Shown here one piece after another: positions 1 through 3,987 of a stretch of DNA of 5,087 bases. The DNA comes from Desulfobacterales bacterium (GTDB lineage Bacteria; Desulfobacterota; Desulfobacteria; Desulfobacterales; Desulfobacteraceae): assembly GCA_022361095.1 (NCBI GenBank), contig JAKSBO010000147.1, positions 1 through 5,087 on the forward strand, in the 5' to 3' direction. Position numbers and translations under genes: made by a program. The notes beneath the pieces were generated by a model, which ran no database searches, was not told where the DNA came from, and saw only the letters and a list, made by a program, of their open reading frames with translations. Each line of letters opens with the position of its first letter. Positions within the stretch are counted from its first letter, which is position 1.

Positions 1-1
1 C

Positions 2-73
2 TCAGATCTTTCAAACTTTGTTGTGGGCTATGCCTGGCAGATGATATGTCAGGTCGGCCCATGGCCGTTATAA
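2..73 (+). CDS. Possible 3' end of an unidentified plus-strand gene
   Basis: The left edge is open in two plus-strand frames. One runs 23 codons to a TAA at 71-73 and ends ICQVGPWPL. The other runs 29 codons to a TAA at 85-87. Either would place a stop just before the stem at 96-136, whose T-tract faces plus-strand transcription, and this is the main reason to suspect a gene entering from the left. The piece is too short to identify, and the choice of frame is a guess. It could equally be non-coding. Confidence 0.22.
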   Translation, partial: SDLSNFVVGYAWQMICQVGPWPL

Positions 74-95
74 GGAACGACTCTTAAATAGAAAT

Positions 96-148
96 GCCCA
101 CCCGGAAATAACTTTTCAGCCAATTTCCGGATGGGCGCTCATTTTTTT
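96..148. terminator. Bidirectional rho-independent terminator, convergent with tpx
   Basis: A 14-bp stem is formed by 96-109 (GCCCACCCGGAAAT) and 123-136 (ATTTCCGGATGGGC) around a 13-nt loop. It pairs fully with one wobble. Read on the plus strand it is followed, after four bases, by a run of seven T (142-148). Read on the minus strand it follows the tpx stop by about 35 bases and is trailed by a weaker AUUUCUAUUU tract. It should end tpx transcripts and stop any transcript entering from the left. Confidence 0.85.
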
Positions 149-172
149 ATCGAGTCCCTTGGCGCTTAGGTA

Positions 173-673
173 TTAGGACAATGCAGCCAGGGCAGATTCA
201 TAATCAGGTTCTTGTTTGATTTCCGGCACAAGTTCAGTATAAACCACCTCGCCGGATGCATTGAGAACAACAACAGCCCGGGCCGTAAGACCGGCCAGCG
301 GCCCGTCCTGGATGGCCTCACCATAGTCAGAGGCGAATTGGGGACTGCGGAAGGCAGAGGCCGTCACAACATTTTCAATGCCTTCGGCAGCGCAGAACCG
401 TTTATGGGCAAAGGGCAGGTCGCCTGAAATACAAAGCACAACCGTATTATCTTTAGCACCCGCTGTTTCATTGAATTTACGAATGGCTGTGGCACAAACG
501 GGGGTATCAAGGCTTGGAAAAATATTGAGTACCACCTGTTTACCGGCAAACGCAGAGAGCTTAACGTCTGACAGATCCTGTCCAACAAGGGTAAAATCCT
601 TTGCTTTTTCACCTGCTTTCGGAAAATCACCAGCCAAAGCTACCGGGTTGCCGCCAAGTGTAATAGATCCCAT
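173..673 (-). CDS. tpx: Thiol peroxidase (Tpx, atypical 2-Cys peroxiredoxin)
   Basis: This enzyme reduces hydrogen peroxide and alkyl hydroperoxides with electrons from thioredoxin; in Gram-negative bacteria it is cytoplasmic or periplasmic. The 166-residue product is full length for the family and matches E. coli Tpx throughout. It has GNPV near the N-terminus, [12 protein letters not shown] with peroxidatic Cys60 and Thr57, NTVVLCIS with Cys81, the resolving cysteine Cys94 in RFCAAEG, and the ARAVVV strand with the conserved Arg. The C-terminal [11 protein letters not shown] also matches. No signal peptide is seen. The ATG is supported by AAGGGG at 681-686, seven bases upstream. It appears monocistronic, with its own promoter upstream and a hairpin terminator downstream. 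Base use is near 50% GC, unlike the AT-rich genes further right, so it probably belongs to the host backbone. Confidence 0.97.
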   Translation of the reverse strand: MGSITLGGNPVALAGDFPKAGEKAKDFTLVGQDLSDVKLSAFAGKQVVLNIFPSLDTPVCATAIRKFNETAGAKDNTVVLCISGDLPFAHKRFCAAEGIENVVTASAFRSPQFASDYGEAIQDGPLAGLTARAVVVLNASGEVVYTELVPEIKQEPDYESALAALS

Positions 674-746
674 GAAAGTTCCCCTTTTTTGTTTTCATAC
701 GTTTGATTTGAATCGTCGTGTGTCGGTCTGGAAAAAATTATACCCT

Positions 747-776
747 ATAATATCTTCCATGCCTGTATTTTGTAAA
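747..776 (-). promoter_or_regulatory. Sigma-70-type promoter for tpx
   Basis: On the minus strand, TTTACA (plus 771-776) is followed after 18 bases by TATTAT (plus 747-752), about 75 bases upstream of the tpx ATG. A second, perfect TATAAT lies ten bases further on (plus 737-742) but has no good -35 partner. It may be an alternative -10 or simply part of an AT-rich start region. No OxyR or other operator is claimed. Confidence 0.6.
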
Positions 777-839
777 GAGTAATGGCTATATCTGATATTT
801 CAAGTTTTCCGATGCCCTAAAAAAAATGTGAACGTCCAA

Positions 840-865
840 GGCCATGCAACCCTCCCGGCATGGCC
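840..865. repeat. Perfect 8-bp inverted repeat downstream of the excalibur gene
   Basis: GGCCATGC at 840-847 and GCATGGCC at 858-865 are perfect arms around a 10-base loop. The stem begins 25 bases beyond the stop of the gene at 891-1355. On the minus strand its nearest T-run (822-829 read in reverse) lies about ten bases past the stem, and another T-run precedes it, so it is not a textbook terminator. It may still stabilise the 3' end or slow the polymerase. It lies in the 217-bp gap between the tpx start and that gene, where nothing else but the tpx promoter is visible. Confidence 0.5.
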
Positions 866-890
866 ATAAAAAATTGAGAGCACGAGATCA

Positions 891-1355
891 TCACCTGCAC
901 CACTGCCGCTCACATGGAATCCCATCGTTATCCCCATCCATTCTTGTATTTGGACAGTTTCTTAAAAAATAAGTTGCTTCCGCACAGGACGTCATTTGAG
1001 AACAATGTGTCCGGCCATCACACCTGAATTGTTGATTCGGCACATTGGGTTTAGAAACACTCAAGATTGCAGGGGCGGAAATGTTTAAACCGGACAAGTT
1101 TGAAATTTCGGATGTGACGGACGATATTCCACCATTCATATAAGCAAAACCCGTCATAATTAAAAATCCCAGGATTTGTATTTTGAATGGGCCTTTAGCA
1201 TCCTGCCAGCGAAAAGCTATATAAATTATAGCTGCCGGGGTAATGAATAAAACAGCGATCCCCCATAGAACGCTTGTCCTGAAAGCGGCAATCAGTAACC
1301 TGATCCCACCAATAACAAATAGTCCAAGCCCAACGTAGAATATTATTTCACTCAC
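891..1355 (-). CDS. Small membrane protein with C-terminal excalibur (calcium-binding) domain
   Basis: The 154-residue product has three hydrophobic segments, about residues 2-25, 27-48 and 57-75. A short Ser/Asn-rich linker follows, then a C-terminal excalibur domain at about residues 110-153. The domain is recognised by its DGDNDGIPCE loop (140-149), which resembles an EF-hand calcium loop, and by six cysteines (112, 118, 124, 134, 148, 153) spaced as in the FxCDGRTxCSQMTSC form. The domain is known as an extracellular module, often attached to nuclease or surface proteins. No nuclease domain is present here, so the role is unknown. The frame extends to a GTG at 1442, but the GTG at 1355 has AAGGAG at 1362-1367 with a six-base gap and starts just before the first membrane segment, so it is preferred. 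Confidence 0.8.
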   Translation of the reverse strand: MSEIIFYVGLGLFVIGGIRLLIAAFRTSVLWGIAVLFITPAAIIYIAFRWQDAKGPFKIQILGFLIMTGFAYMNGGISSVTSEISNLSGLNISAPAILSVSKPNVPNQQFRCDGRTHCSQMTSCAEATYFLRNCPNTRMDGDNDGIPCERQWCR

Positions 1356-1361
1356 TTTATG

Positions 1362-1367
1362 CTCCTT
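1362..1367 (-). promoter_or_regulatory. Ribosome binding site that decides the start of the excalibur gene
   Basis: AAGGAG on the minus strand lies six bases before the GTG at 1353-1355. The alternative upstream GTG at 1440-1442 has no usable Shine-Dalgarno sequence at proper spacing. It would also add 29 hydrophilic residues ahead of the first membrane segment. Confidence 0.65.
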
Positions 1368-1384
1368 GCCTGCTCCTTTTTTGA

Positions 1385-1414
1385 GTTCTAATGCCGTTGT
1401 ATAAAAGTAGTCAA
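1385..1414 (-). promoter_or_regulatory. Weak candidate promoter for the excalibur gene
   Basis: On the minus strand, TTGACT (plus 1409-1414) and TAGAAC (plus 1385-1390) are 18 bases apart and end 29 bases before the preferred GTG at 1355. The -35 is good and the -10 matches four of six consensus bases. Its position would also make the upstream GTG at 1442 unusable, which agrees with the chosen start. The evidence is weak. Confidence 0.25.
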
Positions 1415-1473
1415 AAGTATGTTGCTGTATGGTACCAATCACCTGCCTGTAAGCGAAAAGGTTTGAGCTGCGG

Positions 1474-1520
1474 AATCGCTGGCGGCGCGGGCGGCAAAGC
1501 CCGGTCTGAGTTTAGCGATT
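1474..1520. repeat. GC-rich nested hairpin between two accessory genes
   Basis: Outer arms AATCGCT (1474-1480) and AGCGATT (1514-1520) are perfect complements. Inside them, CGGGC (1488-1492) and GCCCG (1499-1503) form a second stem around a six-base loop. An imperfect direct repeat, GGTTTGAG (1460-1467) and GGTCTGAG (1503-1510), overlaps it. The GC-rich block stands out sharply against the AT-rich gene to its right. It has no T-tract on either side, so it is not an obvious terminator. On the minus strand it contains GCTAAACTC, one base off the GCTTAACTC at the end of the 3037-3639 gene, but no matching right-hand attC box is found. Confidence 0.5.
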
Positions 1521-1545
1521 TGTCATAAAATTTATCTATAGAAGG

Positions 1546-2133
1546 TTATTTAAATTTAGCCCACATTTCAGAACAAATTGTCGAAAATTGTTTTTGGCAG
1601 CTCTCGCTTGAAGAAATTTCCGCAAGTTCACCGCAAGATAATAAAGCGTACATATTTGAAAACTTGAGAGTTTGAACCATAAAGTCATTTGAATAGGCAT
1701 TTCGAATTTCGTTATTATAAATACGTCGTGCCAATTGTGCCGTTCCTGTATGAGTAAGACTATTCAAATTTCTCCAATAACGCTCCTTTGCTTTGATTAA
1801 GCCCAAATTTTCAATATTTTCTATGTCTTTAACCAAATCATTGAAAATTTTTTTAAATTTGTCTTTTCTTAGCATTAAAAAATCATTTTCCGTGGCACAT
1901 TTATAAAACCACAATCCTTTTACATAAGATTCAAATAATGGCCTAACCAAACAGCATGCTGACCCATAGAGCGCCTCCTTGGTTAATACGGCAATACTAC
2001 GTTGGTATTCAACTACAATATTATGAAATAGTGTAGAAAATAAATGACTATCCTGGTTGGGTATTTGAATACCTTCTAAGCAATCATTTATTTTTCGAGA
2101 TAATTCAAACGAATCATTTATTACAGTATCCAA
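1546..2133 (-). CDS. Hypothetical helical protein, DUF6988-like
   Basis: The function is not known. The 195-residue product looks all alpha-helical and soluble, without a signal peptide or membrane segment. Two blocks stand out: RPLFESYVKGLWFYKCAT at about residues 64-81, and NLNSLTHTGT at about 122-131. From memory this pairing is characteristic of the uncharacterised family annotated DUF6988, whose members are about 200 residues long. The two His/Thr positions of THTG and the Arg-Pro pair are the likely functional centre. Only TTG starts are available. The one at 2133 has AAGGA (2140-2144) six bases upstream and is chosen over the TTG at 2160, which lacks a ribosome site. The gene is strikingly AT-rich beside tpx and the methyltransferase, which suggests horizontal acquisition. 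Confidence 0.75.
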   Translation of the reverse strand: MDTVINDSFELSRKINDCLEGIQIPNQDSHLFSTLFHNIVVEYQRSIAVLTKEALYGSACCLVRPLFESYVKGLWFYKCATENDFLMLRKDKFKKIFNDLVKDIENIENLGLIKAKERYWRNLNSLTHTGTAQLARRIYNNEIRNAYSNDFMVQTLKFSNMYALLSCGELAEISSSESCQKQFSTICSEMWAKFK

Positions 2134-2274
2134 TGATGTTCCTTTTGGCTTATAATACAAAACTGAGAGGCAGGGGTTTTAAGCCCCAAATGTTTAGATA
2201 AAAACTAATTTTTCTTAAACCACATTCTTTTGAAAAGCGGTTCTGTCACCTCGGCCCCACTCAAGCGACTTGTG

Positions 2275-2336
2275 TGTGCCAGGCACGGCACATGTCCTTA
2301 AAAGTGAGGCAAATGTATATAATTCCAGTACATTTG
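2275..2336. repeat. Two adjacent palindromes in the intergenic cluster
   Basis: TGTGCC (2275-2280) and GGCACA (2287-2292) form a short stem, with an overlapping alternative GTGCC / GGCAC. Eighteen bases further, CAAATGTA (2310-2317) and TACATTTG (2329-2336) are perfect 8-bp arms around an 11-base loop. Immediately after begins the dispersed repeat copy at 2338. Such clustering of short palindromes in a 256-bp gap (2161-2416) resembles REP/BIME-type intergenic elements; no protein-coding signal is seen in the gap. Confidence 0.5.
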
Positions 2337-2337
2337 G

Positions 2338-2379
2338 CATAAAGGGTTCAAGTCTGCTCTTGTCTCATTTAACCCCTTT
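2338..2379 (-). repeat. Dispersed 42-bp repeat, copy 1
   Basis: The first 32 bases of 2338-2379 match 29 of 32 bases of the copy beginning at 2935, with an identical 18-base core GTCTGCTCTTGTCTCATT at 2352-2369. Both copies end in CCCTTT. This copy also forms a stem, AAAGGGTT with AACCCCTTT, with one bulge. A degenerate inverted partner, with AATCCCCTTT, may lie at 2398-2416, abutting the stop of the lipoprotein gene. The AAAGGGGTCAAGTCT-like ends recall palindromes associated with REP-type (IS200-like) transposases; that link is from memory and is inference. Confidence 0.65.
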
Positions 2380-2416
2380 GAGGATTAAAGAGAAAGGAAC
2401 CGGTCTGAATCCCCTT

Positions 2417-2815
2417 TCAAGGAACTCGAATACATTGTGGTTTAAACGTTTTTAATAACTGACTGCGCTTTACATCATATACAAACCTTACAAGTGTGTT
2501 ATCTTTACCATGATCTATGTTGAATTCGCAGAATAATTTTCCGTTCTCTTCTTTAGGGCATTGTAGACTAATTTTTTGAAATTTTCTCCCGGAGGAAAAA
2601 ATTTCTGCCAAAAATTCACCAACGGTTGAAAAGGTATGGGATTCGCAGGATTTCAAATCTATTTTCTGTTCAGATGCTTTGAAAAGCGCCACAAGAATCT
2701 TTTTTTCAATTTTTGCAGCCTTTTCTCCCACAACGAAGACAGGCTCACTTCTAGGACATCCAACAATCAACATTAAAATCAAACAAGCAAATGTTAACAA
2801 ACGGGCCAAAACCAT
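2417..2815 (-). CDS. Small predicted lipoprotein of unknown function
   Basis: The 132-residue product begins with a short signal peptide: Arg5, a hydrophobic run at 6-18, and a lipobox LIVGC with the lipidated cysteine at residue 20. It should therefore be anchored in a membrane facing the periplasm. The mature part has four more cysteines (57, 86, 96, 128), which could form two disulfides, and a beta-rich C-terminal half. I do not recognise a family. The ATG at 2813-2815 lies only two bases from a strong AAGGAG (2818-2823), so the TTG two codons later, at eight-base spacing, is a possible alternative start and would keep the signal peptide. The gene is bracketed by two same-orientation copies of a dispersed repeat, with no partner gene in tight linkage. 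Confidence 0.75.
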   Translation of the reverse strand: MVLARLLTFACLILMLIVGCPRSEPVFVVGEKAAKIEKKILVALFKASEQKIDLKSCESHTFSTVGEFLAEIFSSGRKFQKISLQCPKEENGKLFCEFNIDHGKDNTLVRFVYDVKRSQLLKTFKPQCIRVP

Positions 2816-2886
2816 ATCTCCTTAGAATTATCGTACGTGTGAAATAAATTTGACCAACATGTATAAAACGATGAATTGGTTAATTT

Positions 2887-2915
2887 GTGACCATTCCACA
2901 AATCTATGTGGTCAC
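2887..2915. repeat. Inverted repeat upstream of the lipoprotein gene
   Basis: GTGACCA (2887-2893) and TGGTCAC (2909-2915) are perfect 7-bp arms. An alternative inner stem, CCACA (2896-2900) with TGTGG (2907-2911), overlaps the right arm. The structure sits about 70 bases upstream of the lipoprotein start and 20 bases from repeat copy 2. It could be an operator or part of the repeat cluster; nothing distinguishes these. A possible minus-strand promoter closer to the gene (TTGGTC, 16 bases, TACGAT) is too weak to list separately. Confidence 0.4.
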
Positions 2916-2934
2916 CGATTCTTCTCTCATGAGA

Positions 2935-3006
2935 CATAAAGAGGTCACGTCTGCTCTTGTCTCATTGAGTATCCCTTTAGCCTGATCAATAAGACTTGAC
3001 TCCTTT
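2935..3006 (-). repeat. Dispersed repeat, copy 2, with terminal inverted partner
   Basis: 2935-2978 is the second copy of the repeat at 2338-2379. Its end AAAGAGGTCACGTCT (2938-2952) is matched in inverted orientation by AGACTTGACTCCTTT (2992-3006), 12 of 15 positions. The whole 69-base unit 2938-3006 therefore looks like a small MITE- or REP-like element with terminal inverted repeats. It lies about 30 bases downstream of the stop of the gene at 3037-3639, between that gene's attC-like half-site and the lipoprotein gene. Confidence 0.6.
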
Positions 3007-3023
3007 ACACGCCCCCTTTAATC

Positions 3024-3045
3024 GGCCAGCGGCGAGTTAAGCGGC
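3024..3045 (-). other. attC-like half-site (R'' and L'' side) at the end of the 3037-3639 gene
   Basis: On the minus strand the stop codon TAA lies within GCTTAAC (plus 3036-3042), a perfect match to the attC R'' consensus RYYYAAC. It is followed by a GC-rich stretch, TCGCCGCTGGCC, of the kind that forms the L'' box. In integron cassettes the stop codon often falls in or near this box. No complementary L' and R' boxes are found before the lipoprotein gene, so the site appears truncated next to the repeat element at 2938-3006. Confidence 0.4.
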
Positions 3046-3639
3046 ATTTGTATACGCACGTAATTGTTTCCCAAGGTTTATAGCATCTTCGATTTTTTTC
3101 AAGAACAGCGGCCCACGCCAAACAACCAGCGTTGTTTGAATACCCTCCAATTCAATTTGAGTTGGTTCAAGGTCCGCTATATTGAATTCCTTTCCTGCTT
3201 CACGGAGAAGGTATTGGATAGGCTTGTTGCTATGGGCAAAAATTATCTTCGGTTTTAGCTCGGAAACCAAAATATTGAACACTTGGGGATCTTTATCTTT
3301 TTCCCTGAGCTCTGATGCTTTCTTACTGGGTACACAGAAGATGTTTGTTTCCAGGCATTTTACTGGAAATGCACCTTTGACTATCGCCTCAATTCTTGGG
3401 CGAACGCCCCTTTTTTTTCGAATGGCAGCATAATCGGTTTCAAATTGCATCCTTTTGAAACCCGTTGAGTCATCCCAATACCTTGCGAAGAAATCATGAC
3501 CAAGCTCCGTCGCTGAGTTGAAGCCGGCAATGAATATCTCACAATCATAAGGGGAATCACTACAAGTGAAGGGTCTCGCCGTCGGGACAGGCATTACCCC
3601 TTGAATGAGCTGTCTAAAATTTTTTAATGGTTGGTCCAT
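3037..3639 (-). CDS. Hypothetical protein, possibly uracil-DNA-glycosylase-like fold; candidate integron cassette gene
   Basis: The 200-residue product is not firmly recognised. Three features resemble the alpha/beta pattern of the uracil-DNA glycosylase superfamily. The strand-turn EIFIAGFNSAT at about 34-44 is comparable with the GMNPG-type active-site loop. ETNIFCVPS lies at 97-105. The strand and turn KPKIIFAHSNKPI, about 129-141, are followed by a helix. The classical proline of the first loop is replaced by serine, and no clear second catalytic motif is seen, so enzymatic activity is unproven. No signal peptide or membrane segment is visible. The ATG has AAGGA (3645-3649) five bases upstream. 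GCCGCTTAA at 3650-3658 and TTAAGCGGC at 3037-3045 flank the gene as a perfect inverted pair. This is the layout expected when a cassette's first bases complement its own attC R'' box. Confidence 0.7.
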   Translation of the reverse strand: MDQPLKNFRQLIQGVMPVPTARPFTCSDSPYDCEIFIAGFNSATELGHDFFARYWDDSTGFKRMQFETDYAAIRKKRGVRPRIEAIVKGAFPVKCLETNIFCVPSKKASELREKDKDPQVFNILVSELKPKIIFAHSNKPIQYLLREAGKEFNIADLEPTQIELEGIQTTLVVWRGPLFLKKIEDAINLGKQLRAYTNAA

Positions 3640-3649
3640 TCTGGTCCTT

Positions 3650-3714
3650 GCCGCTTAATGGCTGACGTTTGGTTGGCATAGCGTAGAGGAGCAGGCCAAA
3701 CTCGGACTTTAGTG
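3650..3714 (-). other. Degenerate attC-like recombination site upstream of the 3037-3639 gene
   Basis: Read on the minus strand, the box order is an R''-like ACTAAAG (plus 3707-3713), a five-base spacer, an L''-like GTTTGG (about 3696-3701), a central segment of about 23 bases, an L'-like CCAAAC, a seven-base spacer, and an R'-like ATTAAGC (plus 3653-3659). The L boxes are perfect complements. The total of about 61 bases fits the attC range. The outer boxes deviate from RYYYAAC and GTTRRRY: the R' G is A and the R'' AAC is AAG. The site may therefore be inactive, or the resemblance may be partly chance. Confidence 0.35.
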
Positions 3715-3798
3715 ATGGGTTGACGCGGAGTGCGGAACAAGCTCTTGGGTGATGCCCGGCAACCATTCAATATCAGGCCAGTTTTCCTTGATAATTTC
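3709..3798 (-). pseudogene. Short C-terminal coding remnant ending at the attC-like site
   Basis: A minus-strand frame of 29 sense codons ends in TAA at 3709-3711. Its peptide contains NWPDIEWLPGITQELVPH and looks more protein-like than neighbouring frames. Two stop codons directly precede it (3799-3804), and there is no start codon or ribosome site. It may be the surviving tail of a gene whose body was lost, perhaps an earlier cassette gene, since its stop overlaps the R''-like box. No family is recognised, and chance is possible at this length. Confidence 0.28.
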
Positions 3799-3987
3799 CT
3801 ATTAAGCGGGAAATCGAGAAACGACTCCCTGTTAAATTAATAATGACCTAATCATCTCTCTCAGCGAAAAGCAACAGTCAATTTTATGCCCTGCAAACAT
3901 AATTGATGAGTTTTCAATCCGCCCATCCCCTGTCATAAAGCTTGGTGCGGTATGAATTCATCTCCTTTCAGGGAGCCTCAAAAAGTC
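3715..3987. other. Gene-free gap between the methyltransferase and the accessory genes
   Basis: Together with the attC-like site this forms a 348-base stretch without an intact gene. It holds the coding remnant at 3709-3798, a small hairpin ATTTCC / GGAAAT (3794-3799 and 3809-3814) around TATTAAGCG, and an isolated GTTAAAT (3831-3837). It also holds a weak CTCC / GGAG stem (3963-3975) just beyond the methyltransferase stop, without a T-tract. No convincing terminator, promoter, RNA gene or integrase attI site was found. Confidence 0.5.

Noticed and set aside
378..782. Plus-strand open frame opposite tpx
   Set aside because: It is the antisense shadow of tpx and crosses the tpx promoter.
840..865. 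Classical terminator for the excalibur gene
   Set aside because: The stem is good, but no T-run follows immediately in either direction. It is listed only as an inverted repeat.
1356..1442. N-terminal extension of the excalibur protein from a GTG at 1442
   Set aside because: There is no properly spaced ribosome site, the extension is hydrophilic, and a strong AAGGAG precedes the internal GTG at 1355.
2134..2160. TTG start at 2160 for the 1546-2133 gene
   Set aside because: There is no ribosome site in front of it, while the TTG at 2133 has AAGGA at six-base spacing. It remains a possible alternative.
2270..2455. Plus-strand open frame of 61 codons
   Set aside because: It runs through three palindromes and a dispersed repeat copy, overlaps the 3' end of the lipoprotein gene, has no ribosome site, and its peptide looks non-biological.
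3831..3837. GTTAAAT as a further attC or attI core
   Set aside because: The triplet pattern fits GTTRRRY, but no complementary box or stem of suitable size is nearby, and no integrase gene is adjacent.
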